Assembly: GCF_900105905.1 (NCBI RefSeq)
Contig: NZ_FNSV01000005.1
Span: forward strand, 5,518,001-5,582,000
Length of the DNA stretch: 64,000 bases
DNA from: Rhodococcus koreensis
GTDB lineage: Bacteria > Actinomycetota > Actinomycetes > Mycobacteriales > Mycobacteriaceae
Direction: 5' to 3'
The stretch's first letter is position 1. Each line of letters starts with the position of its first letter. Both the position numbers and the translations under genes were made by a program. Under the pieces are notes generated by a model. It was not told the origin of the DNA, made no database searches, and saw only the letters and a list, made by a program, of their open reading frames with translations. Shown here piece by piece: positions 17,252 to 26,365 of this stretch.

Positions 17252-17675
17252 GCAGCAACACGGCCGTGATGAATCTCGCGGCAATCGTGCTGCGAAACAC
17301 CCAAGGTGCCGTCGGGATACCTCCGACGGTGAGGTGACACGGCTAGCGCAGGGCAACCGCCCACGACATGCGCCGGAGATGGTGAATCCAACGAGTTCGC
17401 TCGGTGCCAGGTGACCGCCGAACTCGTTGCGATCACCGGAGCGCGTCGATCCGGATATCGCCCACCCGCTCGGGGATGCACTCTGATCCGGCTGCTGTTG
17501 CCGCCGATCTCGAGGCCTGGTGCCGCCCCGGCGGGCTCTTGGGCAAAGCTCCTGACCGGATTCCTCCGGCCCCTCCCGTTTCCGTGAGGTTGATGCATCA
17601 GGAAGCGTTGGTGCACAGTAGGTTTGGGGTTCGCCGTGGGTTGCGCATCAAATCGAATGGTCAGTGCGGAGCGAG
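17252..17675. other. Intergenic gap of ~420 bp
   Basis: Convergent gap between the Lsr2-repeat gene and the anti-sigma gene. CCGTCGG...CCGACGG at about 17312-17331 could form a small terminator hairpin. No gene is supported. Confidence 0.4.
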
Positions 17676-18824
17676 TCAGCTGGTCGGGACCGGCTGCGGG
17701 AGCGGCGCCGAGGAAGGCTCCTGCGGCGGCAGCTGGGTGGGTGGTTCTGTGGTCGGGTTTTCCGGCGGTATTTGCGGGAGCGGCGCCGACGAAGGCTCCT
17801 GCGGCGGCAGCTGGGTGGGTGGTTGTGTGGTCGGGTTGTCCGGCGGCACAGGCGGGGGTGGTTGTGTGGTCGGGGTGTCGGAAGGGACAGGCAGGGGCGG
17901 CTGCGGAGGCGGGACCACCGTGATGGGGGGTTCCGGGCTGGTGGATGGCAACGTCTCGGGCGGAAGCGGAAGCTGCTGCGGCGGCAAGGTGGGTAGCGGC
18001 GGCAGTGAAGTGGGCGGCAGTCCCGGAATCTGTAGATCCGTGGGCAGGGTTCCCGGCAACTGCCCGACTCCCGGCACCGTCGTGGAACCGGGTGTTCCCT
18101 GCACGGTGGCAGGCAGTTGGGTGGTCTGCGTCGACGCGCCGGTGGTGGTGGTTCCCGGCGTTGTCGTCGCCGGGGGTGGGGTGGGAGCGATCTTCTCGAG
18201 TTCCGCGGCCAGCTTCGCCCGCCACGCGTCGAGTTCGTTGCGCGTGTCAGCGTCGCGGACCCCACCGGCACGGTCGGCGGCGCCGTCGAGCAGGTTCTTC
18301 GCCGACTCCGCGTCGCCCGCGGCGATCAGCCGTTCGGCCTCCTGCAGCTGGGACGTGGTGTCGATCTGTGCAACGGTCGAATCGGCCTGCTGGCTGAACA
18401 CGACCGACTTGACGCTCCACAGCGGATCGCCGGGTTCGGCGTTGTACGAGAAGATGGTGGCGCCGCCCATGACGACCGCGATCGCGGCGGCAGCGCCTGC
18501 GATGGGTCGCAACAGCCGGAGCTTGCCGCGGGCGGCGCTGCGTGCGGAACGGGCGTTGTCCGAGGCGTCGATCGCCGCGATCACGTCGTCGAGTAGCGGC
18601 CCGGTCGGCATCGGCGTCGACACGATGTCGGCACGCCAATTGGTCAGCAGAAGCGCGAGCTGGTCCTGTTCCGGCGAATCCGTTGCGACGGGACCGCCAC
18701 CGGCGATCGCGTCGATCAGTGCGTCGTCGCGGCGCACAGCCGCGACGTCCACCGGTGCGTCGTCTCCTGGGAGATCGGCATCGGGATTGCCGTTGCGCTG
18801 GATGCCCCTAACCAAACCTCTCAC
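17676..18824 (-). CDS. rsdA: Anti-sigma-D factor, RsdA-like
   Basis: 382 residues starting at a GTG with GAGGGCAG upstream. Layout matches RsdA: an acidic N-terminal sigma-binding region (RRDDALIDAIAGG...LALLLTNWRADI), a single transmembrane helix near residues 106-125 (PIAGAAAAIAVVMGGATIF), a short helical extracytoplasmic part and a long Pro/Gln/Thr-rich tail. The tail contains a 26-residue duplicated unit (QLPPQEPSSAPLPQ twice; DNA period 78 bp at 17701/17779). RsdA proteins hold sigma D at the membrane. Its start overlaps the stop of the decayed sigD remnant by GTGA, the native operon join. With sigD broken here, this copy has no local partner. Confidence 0.8.
   Translation of the reverse strand: MRGLVRGIQRNGNPDADLPGDDAPVDVAAVRRDDALIDAIAGGGPVATDSPEQDQLALLLTNWRADIVSTPMPTGPLLDDVIAAIDASDNARSARSAARGKLRLLRPIAGAAAAIAVVMGGATIFSYNAEPGDPLWSVKSVVFSQQADSTVAQIDTTSQLQEAERLIAAGDAESAKNLLDGAADRAGGVRDADTRNELDAWRAKLAAELEKIAPTPPPATTTPGTTTTGASTQTTQLPATVQGTPGSTTVPGVGQLPGTLPTDLQIPGLPPTSLPPLPTLPPQQLPLPPETLPSTSPEPPITVVPPPQPPLPVPSDTPTTQPPPPVPPDNPTTQPPTQLPPQEPSSAPLPQIPPENPTTEPPTQLPPQEPSSAPLPQPVPTS
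17701..17856. repeat. 78-bp direct repeat in rsdA tail
   Basis: AGCGGCGCCGA(G/C)GAAGGCTCC starts at 17701 and again at 17779 and the match continues through the Gly/Trp-coding stretch on the plus strand. It encodes the duplicated 26-residue Pro/Gln-rich unit of the minus-strand protein. Confidence 0.85.
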
Positions 18825-19078
18825 CTGCCCTCGTCACATGCGATGGCTTCGTGTTGAGCCGCACGGACCGCTCCTGCGGTACTACCCACGATTGGGGCCG
18901 TCTACTCGGCTGACGTACCGACCACGAGCTGGAGGATCAAAATCTCCCGGTGCTTCGTCGGCAGCGTGCTCAGCGGTTCGTTCATCAGCCTGCTCGCTTC
19001 CGAGTCCAGCGCCCGCTGTTCGGGTCCGTCATCGTAGGCTTCGTCATCTGGTTTGTCGGTGACGGGCTCCGATTCGTT
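18821..19078 (-). pseudogene. sigD: sigD remnant (sigma-70 region 4), 5'-truncated with nonsense codon
   Basis: Minus strand reads SEPVTDKPDDEAYDDGPEQ, then LSTLPTKHREILILQLVVG, then TSAE followed by TAG at 18902-18904. In the same frame beyond the stop it continues TAPIVGSTAGAVRAAQHEA. In mycobacterial SigD the corresponding region reads LPAKQREILILRVVVGLSAE, EETAAAVG, TGAVRVAQHRAL. So GAG has become TAG in region 4.2, the C-terminal end is altered, and regions 1-3 upstream of 19078 are missing. The relic's final TGA overlaps the rsdA GTG. This is a dead sigma factor next to an intact anti-sigma gene. Confidence 0.8.
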
Positions 19079-19501
19079 ACCGCATGTCAGAGGACTGTTG
19101 CGGTTGCCGCACGACCGCGCCCGTCCGTTTGGGCCGACCCCGGCGCACTCGGGCGGTCCTGAGGCCCTGGGCCGGGGTCGACGTTTTTGTAGGGGCATCG
19201 CTTCATTTGGGTGGACGATCCTCCTAGTTGGATTATCCCACCGGTGGCCGGTACTCGGCGAGGCTCCGCGCCGCCTCCATTGCTGGTGGGTCGCGCTGAT
19301 CTTGTCGCCGACTTCGGCGACGCTAATGCCGTCCGCAAGGCGGACCGACCGCGCACGGTGAAGGGTTTCGCAGGCATCCGCCGGACACAGCCTGCCCGGC
19401 GTCGCGCATTGAACCAGTCGTGTGTGTCCTGCGTTAGAACCATTGAGAGAGCCGCAGTGATCGATCCCGCGTGACCCCAGCCCAGACAGGGAGATACCGC
19501 C
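19079..19501. other. Gap of ~420 bp with possible HTH relic
   Basis: No intact gene. On the minus strand around 19270-19370 a frame reads RSVRLADGISVAEVGDKISA, reminiscent of the HTH of IS3/IS630-type transposases or related regulators, but with no conserved continuation. It could be the scrap of an element that removed the 5' end of sigD. Low certainty. Confidence 0.3.
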
Positions 19502-19960
19502 ATGCAGTCCGACGAACTCAACCAGGAGCAGAGCCTGCGGATCAACCAGATGGCGTTTCCGCGTCGTACGGTTATCGCCGGTATGGGTGTTGCAGCCGCC
19601 TTGGCCGCCGGTAGCGCTCTGTTCAGCAGAACTCGCGCGTCGTCTGCGTCCGGCGGCAGCGGTAGCCCAGCTGTGAAGGCTGCGAGTGCAACCGTGCCGA
19701 CCGGCAATGTTCCCGTCGGTGGCGGCGTGGTGCTCGGCGATGTTGTCGTCACACAGCCCAGCGGCGGTGACTTCCGCGGGTTCTCGTCGACATGCACGCA
19801 CGCGGGGTGCACCGTATCCGACGTCTCCGGTGGCACCATCAATTGCCCGTGCCATGGCAGCAAGTTCAATCTCGACGGGTCCGTGCACAACGGTCCGGCG
19901 TCCGTTCCGCTCGCCCCACGGAGCGTCTCCGTTCAGGGTGACTCGGTCGTGGTCGGCTGA
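19502..19960 (+). CDS. Exported Rieske [2Fe-2S] protein
   Basis: 152 residues. Twin-arginine-like signal at residues 21-40 (FPRRTVIAGMGVAAALAAG), a Ser/Gly spacer, then a Rieske domain with both cluster motifs: CTHAGC and CPCHGS, giving two Cys and two His ligands, and a PLAPRSVSVQGDSVVV end. An electron-transfer protein in the cell envelope. Actinobacteria encode many such small stand-alone Rieske proteins of unclear partner. ATG at 19502 follows an AGGGAG ribosome site. It has no operon partners here. Confidence 0.88.
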   Translation: MQSDELNQEQSLRINQMAFPRRTVIAGMGVAAALAAGSALFSRTRASSASGGSGSPAVKAASATVPTGNVPVGGGVVLGDVVVTQPSGGDFRGFSSTCTHAGCTVSDVSGGTINCPCHGSKFNLDGSVHNGPASVPLAPRSVSVQGDSVVVG

Positions 19961-20160
19961 GGTGTGTGACGACTCAGGGGTGTCAACGAATTGGTACGCG
20001 GCAGATTGACCTCAGCCCGCGTGCCCGCGCCGTGCTGGTCTGCCCCTGGCGAATGAAACAAACCGATTGGCCTGTTTTCTGGTAGCGTCGGGGCCGTCAT
20101 GGTGGTCACATGACAACGCGCACGTCTCAGGCATATGAGGCGATTCACGCGAGGGGTGGA

Positions 20161-20202
20161 GTGCAGGTGCTGCCCGAGCTGCTGATTGGGCGGCACCTGC
20201 AC
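20161..20202 (-). terminator. Hairpin, 15-bp stem
   Basis: GTGCAGGTGCTGCCC (20161-20175) pairs with GGGCGGCACCTGCAC (20188-20202) with one T-G wobble and a 12-nt loop. It lies 46 bp beyond the stop of the minus-strand acyl-CoA ligase, so it probably ends that transcript. No U-tract is present, as is common in actinobacteria. Confidence 0.6.
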
Positions 20203-20247
20203 TCACCGTCACCGGAGGTGGGCACTCCTGGCGAGTCGAATCGCGGT

Positions 20248-21843
20248 CTACTTACCCGCCGTTTCCCGCGTGCGCAGGTCTTTGCGGAGGATTTTGCCTG
20301 CGGCGGACTTGGGGACGAGGTCGATGAACTCGACCCTGCGGACCTTCTTGTGCGGGGAGACCCGGGCGGCGACGAACGCGATCACCGCGGCCTCGTCCAG
20401 ATCCTTGGCACCGGGCTGGGCGACGACGAACGCCTTCGGCACCTCCTCACCCTCGTCGTCGAGGACACCGATGACGGCGGCGTCGGCGATCTGCGGGTGC
20501 GTGAGCAGCAGCGCCTCGAGTTCGGCGGGCGGCACCTGATACCCCTTGTACTTGATCAGCTCCTTCATCCGGTCCACGATCGTCACCACCCCCTCGGCGT
20601 CGACGGTCGCAATGTCCCCGGTGTGCAGGTACCCGTCCGCGTCCAGGGTTTCGGCGGTGGCCTCGTCGTTGCCGAGGTACCCGGCCATGATGTTCGGGCC
20701 CTTGCACCACAACTCCCCCGGCGCGCTGACCCCCTCGGCCGGGTAGGCGACCTCCTGCCCGGTGGCGGGGTCGACGAGTTTGCATTCCATGTTCGCGATC
20801 GTCGGGCCGACCGAGTCGAGGGCGATGTCGTCGCGGTCGAACGGGATCGCGTGCGAGACCGGGCTCATCTCCGACATCCCGTAGCCCTGCCGGACCCGGC
20901 AGCCGAGCCGGGTGGCGACGGCCCTGCCCAGTTCCTGATCCAGCGGGGCGGCACCGGAGAAGATCGAATGCACCGAGGACAGGTCGTAGTCGTCGACCAA
21001 CGGGTGCTTGGCCAACGCCACCGCGACCGGCGGCGCGATGAACACATACGTGCACCGCTGGGCGGAGACGATGCTGAGGAACTCGACGAGGTCGAACTTC
21101 GGCATCGTCACCAGGGCGGCCCGGTTGTAGAGGGCGGCGTTGAGCAGCACCGTCATCCCGTAGATGTGGAAGAACGGCAGCACCGCCAGCAGTTTGTCGT
21201 CGGCGCCGATGCCCATCCGCGGGTTGATCTGACACACGTTCGCGACCAGGTTGCGGTGGGTGAGCATCACCCCCTTCGGGCGGCCGGTGGTCCCCGACGA
21301 ATACGGCAGCACCGCGAGGTGGGTGGCCGGGTCGAACGACACCTCCGGGGCCGGGTGGCCCTCGGTGAGCAGATCCGCCAGTGACGGGTGCCCGTCGGCG
21401 CCGTCGAGGACGATCACGTTCTCGGCCGGGATTCCGACCGTGACGGCCGCTGCCCGGGCCTGCGGTAGCAGTGGGGAGACGGTGAACAGGAATTTCGCGT
21501 GCGAGTCGGTGAGCTGTTTGGCGATGTCCTCGGCGGTGTAGAGGGCGTTGATGGTGGTGGCGACGCCGCCGGCGCGCAGGATGCCGTGGAACACCGCGGC
21601 GAACGCGGGCACGTTCGGTGAGTGCAGGGCCACCACCTCACCGACCGCGAGGCCGCGGGCGGCCAGCGCCCCGGCGACCCCGCCGATCTGCGCGACCAGG
21701 GTTTGGTAGGTGGTGACCGCACCGGAGGCGCCGTCGATCAGTGCGGGCCGTTCCGCATCCGCCGGGTCGACCCGACCGAACAGGAAATCGTAGACACTGA
21801 GGTTTGGGATCTCGACGTCCGGAAACGGGCTCTTGAAGCTCAC
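20248..21843 (-). CDS. 4-coumarate/fatty acid-CoA ligase family protein
   Basis: AMP-forming acyl-CoA synthetase, about 531 residues from the GTG at 21843 (GAGGGA nine bases upstream; the longer frame to 21918 has no better site). Core motifs: LPYSSGTTGRPKGVMLTHR (P-loop), QGYGMSEMSP, ELWCKGPNIMAGYLG, DRMKELIKYKGYQVPPAELE and the catalytic Lys near the end, PKSAAGKILRKDLR. The GYQVPPAELE hinge and overall pattern place it with 4-coumarate:CoA-ligase-like enzymes that activate aryl-propanoic or fatty acids. Divergent from a PucR gene (intergenic ~224 bp), which probably controls it. Confidence 0.9.
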   Translation of the reverse strand: MSFKSPFPDVEIPNLSVYDFLFGRVDPADAERPALIDGASGAVTTYQTLVAQIGGVAGALAARGLAVGEVVALHSPNVPAFAAVFHGILRAGGVATTINALYTAEDIAKQLTDSHAKFLFTVSPLLPQARAAAVTVGIPAENVIVLDGADGHPSLADLLTEGHPAPEVSFDPATHLAVLPYSSGTTGRPKGVMLTHRNLVANVCQINPRMGIGADDKLLAVLPFFHIYGMTVLLNAALYNRAALVTMPKFDLVEFLSIVSAQRCTYVFIAPPVAVALAKHPLVDDYDLSSVHSIFSGAAPLDQELGRAVATRLGCRVRQGYGMSEMSPVSHAIPFDRDDIALDSVGPTIANMECKLVDPATGQEVAYPAEGVSAPGELWCKGPNIMAGYLGNDEATAETLDADGYLHTGDIATVDAEGVVTIVDRMKELIKYKGYQVPPAELEALLLTHPQIADAAVIGVLDDEGEEVPKAFVVAQPGAKDLDEAAVIAFVAARVSPHKKVRRVEFIDLVPKSAAGKILRKDLRTRETAGK

Positions 21844-22067
21844 GTGGGTCACTCCCTCGAAGATTGCGGCGGGCTCCCACGCGCGAATGGCGGCGAGCCT
21901 CGTGGGTCGTCCGGGCAACCATAGGCCGTGACAGCCATCACTTCATCGTGGTGCGACACCGAAGATGTTTGTGGTCGGCCCACAGTCCCCTGGTGGGAAT
22001 GTGTCGAAGGTCCGAATTCTGGCTGTAGCCTGGCCACAGCGGGTGGACAGTATCGGAGGTCGTGGGG

Positions 22068-23297
22068 ATGACCACAGCACACGGCGCGATGCGGCCGTTC
22101 GACGACGCGGCAATCGATCTCGCGAAGTGGGTGCACGACCGCCATCCGGAGATCGCGCGAGCCGCCACCGACGCGATCTGGGCGGAACTGCCGTCCTACC
22201 GCGCCACCGGACTGTACGACGATGTGGTCGCCCACGTCACCGCCGTCTTCGGGGTGTTCACGACCAGCGTCATCGAACAACGGAATCCGCGCCTCGACGA
22301 TTTCGCGTTCACGTCCGGGCACGCCTCGGAGCGCGTCGCGCACGGCATCTCCCTGATCGACTTCCTTCACGCGTTTCGCATCGGGCAGATCGTCCTCTGG
22401 TCGTATGTTCTCGAATTCGTCCGATCGACGGAGGGACAGCAGGAAACGGCACTGAGCCTGGTCGAGCACCTCATGCGCACGATCGAGGCGGGCTGCTCCG
22501 CCGCCGCGACCACCTACCTGCAGGCGCAGCAATATCTCGTGGCCGACCAGGAGCGCATCGCACTCGACTGTCTCGAGGATCTGCTCGCGGGGAACGTGCC
22601 CGCCGTACCGGTCCGCCTGGAGGCGATGCGCCGGGCCGGGCTCGCGGACGGCGCCGGGTTCGTCGTCATCGTCTGCCGGGCAAGCTCGGAGGCGGACGAC
22701 GCGGATCCGATCCTCGACGCACGCAGGGTGCTCTCCCGGCATCTGTCGGGGATGTTGGTGCCGTGGCGGCAGGAACTCGTCGGACTCGTCCCGCTCGAAC
22801 GACTCAGCCCCGGCGCCCTGTCGCAGAAGGTCGCTCGCGCAGCCACCGACTTCGGGACGACCCGGACCACGGCGTCGATCGGTATCAGCTCGGCGCACCG
22901 CGGGTTCGACCAGACGGCCGAAGCGTTGCTGGAGGCTCAGGTCGCCTGCGACCACCTGGGAGGCCGGCGCGAGGTCCAGATCTTCGACGATCTCTCGCCG
23001 CTGGACTACCTGGTGCGGCGCGCGGACCCGACCGCGCGCCGACTCGTCGAGCCCCAGTTGCGCGCGTTCATCGCCGAAGACCTGTCGGCGGGCGCGATCT
23101 ACATCGAGACGCTGACGGCGTACGTCGCCCACGACATGAACGCGAAGGAGGCCGCCTCCGCGCTACAGATTCACGTGAACACGATGTACTACCGGTTGGG
23201 TCGGATTGCCGAGCGCACCGGCAAGGACCTTCGGCGGGTGGAGGACGTCGTCAATCTCCTCCTCGCGGTCCGGATCGCGTCAACGGAGCCGCGCTGA
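22068..23297 (+). CDS. PucR-type transcriptional regulator
   Basis: 409 residues from the ATG at 22068; GGAGG at 22055-22059 is 8 nt away, whereas the in-frame GTG at 22062 is only 2 nt from it. C-terminal PucR HTH: NAKEAASALQIHVNTMYYRL followed by GRIAERTGKDLRRVEDVVNL. The middle has the GGDEF-like CdaR sensory fold (GISSAHRGFDQTAEALLEAQ). Faces away from the acyl-CoA ligase and converges on the thiolase, so the ligase is the best target candidate. Confidence 0.87.
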   Translation: MTTAHGAMRPFDDAAIDLAKWVHDRHPEIARAATDAIWAELPSYRATGLYDDVVAHVTAVFGVFTTSVIEQRNPRLDDFAFTSGHASERVAHGISLIDFLHAFRIGQIVLWSYVLEFVRSTEGQQETALSLVEHLMRTIEAGCSAAATTYLQAQQYLVADQERIALDCLEDLLAGNVPAVPVRLEAMRRAGLADGAGFVVIVCRASSEADDADPILDARRVLSRHLSGMLVPWRQELVGLVPLERLSPGALSQKVARAATDFGTTRTTASIGISSAHRGFDQTAEALLEAQVACDHLGGRREVQIFDDLSPLDYLVRRADPTARRLVEPQLRAFIAEDLSAGAIYIETLTAYVAHDMNAKEAASALQIHVNTMYYRLGRIAERTGKDLRRVEDVVNLLLAVRIASTEPR

Positions 23298-23319
23298 GCG
23301 GTGCGGCCGCGATGCGAGA

Positions 23320-24501
<1,182 letters not shown>

Positions 24502-24530
24502 GTGCGGAAGGCCTTTCGGGGGTGGGTTCG

Positions 24531-25673
24531 TCAGTTCGCGGCGAGGGTGCGGCTGATGACCAGTCGCTGAATCTGGTTGGTGCCCTCGAAGATCTGGGTG
24601 ATCTTCGCTTCGCGCATGTACCGCTCGACGCGGAAGTCGCGGGTGTAGCCGTAACCGCCGAGGACCTGCACGGCGTCGGTGGTGACCTTCATGGCGGCGT
24701 CGGTGGCGACGAGCTTGGCGACGGACGCGTTGCGGGAGTACGGCAGGCCGGCGTCGCGGCGGCGGGCGGCGTCGATGTATGTGGCGCGCGCCGAGTCGAC
24801 GGCGGCGGCCATGTCGGCGAGCAGGAACCCGAGGCCCTGGTGGTCGATGATCTTCTTGCCGAACGCGGTCCGTTCCTGGGCGTAGGCCACGGCCTCGTCG
24901 AGGGCCGCCTGCGCGAGTCCGACGGCGACGGCGGCGATGCCCAGCCGGCCGGAATCCAGTGCGCTGAATGCGATCTGCAGCCCCTGACCCTCCGCGCCGA
25001 TGCGCCGCTCCACGGGCACGAAGGCGTCGTCGTAGTGCGCGGACGTGGTCGGCACGGCGTGCAGGCCCATCTTCTCCTCGGGCTTGCCGAACGTGAGTCC
25101 CTCGGTGTCCTTCGGGACCAGGAAGCAGGAGATCCCCTTCGAGCCCTCACCGGTGCGGGCGAAGAGGTTGTAGAAATCGGCGATGCCGCCGTGCGTGATC
25201 CAGGCCTTCGCGCCGTTGACGACGTACCCGCCGTCGGTCGCGGCGGCCTTGCAGGTCAGTGCGGCGGCGTCGGATCCGGCCTGGGGCTCGGACAGGCTGT
25301 AGGCGCCGACGGTGTTGCCGCCGAGCATGTCCGGGAGCCACTGCTGCTTCTGCTCGTCCGTGCCGAACGCCATCAGCGGGTGGCAGGCGAGGCTGTGGAC
25401 GCTGACCGCCACCGCGACGGCGGCCCAGCGGGCGGCGATCTCCTCGAGCACCTGCAGGTACACCTCGTACGGCTGCGCGCCGCCGCCCCACTCCTCGGGG
25501 TACGGCAGGCTCAGCAGTCCGGCCTCGCCGAGGGTGGCGAACACGCCTTCGGGGTAGGTCTCCGACTTCTCGTGCTCGTCGACGATCGGCGTCAGGACCT
25601 TGTCGGCGACGTCGCGCGTGAGCCGGATCAGGTCACGGGCTTCGTCAGTAGGCAGCAAACGATCGACGGCCAC
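24531..25673 (-). CDS. Acyl-CoA dehydrogenase
   Basis: 380 residues starting at a GTG with AGGAG five bases upstream. Flavoprotein with AYSLSEPQAGSDAA, NGAKAWITHGG, ERTAFGKKIIDHQGLGF and the catalytic Glu in FEGTNQIQRLVISR, the classical short/medium-chain acyl-CoA dehydrogenase pattern. First gene of a two-gene operon with thiolase. Its promoter region contains an array of AGTACT half-sites shared with the divergent tetR, so it is probably repressed by TetR until an acyl-CoA or acid ligand appears. Confidence 0.92.
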   Translation of the reverse strand: MAVDRLLPTDEARDLIRLTRDVADKVLTPIVDEHEKSETYPEGVFATLGEAGLLSLPYPEEWGGGAQPYEVYLQVLEEIAARWAAVAVAVSVHSLACHPLMAFGTDEQKQQWLPDMLGGNTVGAYSLSEPQAGSDAAALTCKAAATDGGYVVNGAKAWITHGGIADFYNLFARTGEGSKGISCFLVPKDTEGLTFGKPEEKMGLHAVPTTSAHYDDAFVPVERRIGAEGQGLQIAFSALDSGRLGIAAVAVGLAQAALDEAVAYAQERTAFGKKIIDHQGLGFLLADMAAAVDSARATYIDAARRRDAGLPYSRNASVAKLVATDAAMKVTTDAVQVLGGYGYTRDFRVERYMREAKITQIFEGTNQIQRLVISRTLAAN

Positions 25674-25702
25674 AGTGTCTCCTCGGGAAGGCTACGGAAA
25701 GC

Positions 25703-25770
25703 AGTACTGGATTACGGCCCAGAGTACTGATTGCGAAATAGTACTGCAAGGCACCTCCCAGTACTATTTC
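25703..25770. promoter_or_regulatory. TetR operator array and leaderless promoter
   Basis: Four AGTACT half-sites at 25703, 25723, 25740 and 25760 (spacings 20, 17, 20). The last two form a perfect 12-bp inverted repeat, GAAATAGTACTG (25735-25746) and CAGTACTATTTC (25759-25770), with a 12-nt spacer. TACTAT at 25762-25767 fits a -10 box seven bases ahead of the tetR ATG, so the tetR message may be leaderless and its promoter covered by the operator. The first pair would govern the divergent acyl-CoA dehydrogenase operon. Confidence 0.75.
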
Positions 25771-25774
25771 TGTC

Positions 25775-26359
25775 ATGGAGCAGCCCCCCCGACCCGGTTT
25801 CGCCACCCGACGGCGCACCCAGCTCTTCGACGCCCTCGTCGACCTCTTTCTGGTCGAGGGGTTCGCACACCTGACGCTCGACGAGATCGCGAACCGGCTG
25901 CGCTGCTCGAAGTCGACGCTCTACACCCTCGCCGGCAGCAAGGAGCAGCTGGTCCGGGCCGCCACGGTGCACTTCTTCCGCCGCGCGACCGAGGACGTCG
26001 AGTCGCGCATCGAGCCGATCGGCGGGGCCCGCGAGCGGATCACCGCGTACCTGTCGGCCGTCGGCAACGCACTCGCGGCCGCGTCCGACCAGTTCATGGC
26101 CGACCTCGACGCCTTCCCCCCGGCACGGGAGGTCTACGAACGGAACACGCAGTTCGCGGCCGGTCGGGTCCAGGAGTTGATCACCGAGGGCGTCGCCGCC
26201 GGCGACTTCCGCGACGTGCACGCCGCGTTCGCCGCCGACCTCGCCGCCACCATGATGGTCCGCATCCAGCAACGCGGGGTCCGCGACAGCACCGGGCTCG
26301 ACGACGCGCACGCGTACGCCGAACTCGCCGCCATCCTCACGGGCGGCATCAGCGCCTGA
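25775..26359 (+). CDS. TetR-family transcriptional regulator
   Basis: 194 residues. N-terminal HTH: RTQLFDALVDLFLVEGFAHL, TLDEIANRLRCSKSTLYTLA, GSKEQL, which is the canonical TetR DNA-binding domain, then a helical ligand-binding domain. ATG lies 4 bp from the last operator arm. Divergent from acyl-CoA dehydrogenase and thiolase, so likely their repressor and its own. Ligand probably an acyl-CoA (inference). Confidence 0.9.
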   Translation: MEQPPRPGFATRRRTQLFDALVDLFLVEGFAHLTLDEIANRLRCSKSTLYTLAGSKEQLVRAATVHFFRRATEDVESRIEPIGGARERITAYLSAVGNALAAASDQFMADLDAFPPAREVYERNTQFAAGRVQELITEGVAAGDFRDVHAAFAADLAATMMVRIQQRGVRDSTGLDDAHAYAELAAILTGGISA

Positions 26360-26365
26360 GCCGGG

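Noticed and set aside
17404..19062. 552-codon plus-strand frame rich in Gly/Ser/Cys opposite rsdA
   Set aside because: It is the complement of the Pro/Gln/Thr-rich RsdA tail; the minus-strand frame has a start, a transmembrane helix and the recognised layout, this one has neither ribosome site nor domain.
19270..19370. HTH-like piece as the missing N terminus of sigD
   Set aside because: It does not resemble sigma regions 2 or 3; if anything it resembles a transposase-type HTH.
20110..21384. 424-codon plus-strand frame
   Set aside because: Antisense shadow of the acyl-CoA ligase at 20248-21843, no known domain.
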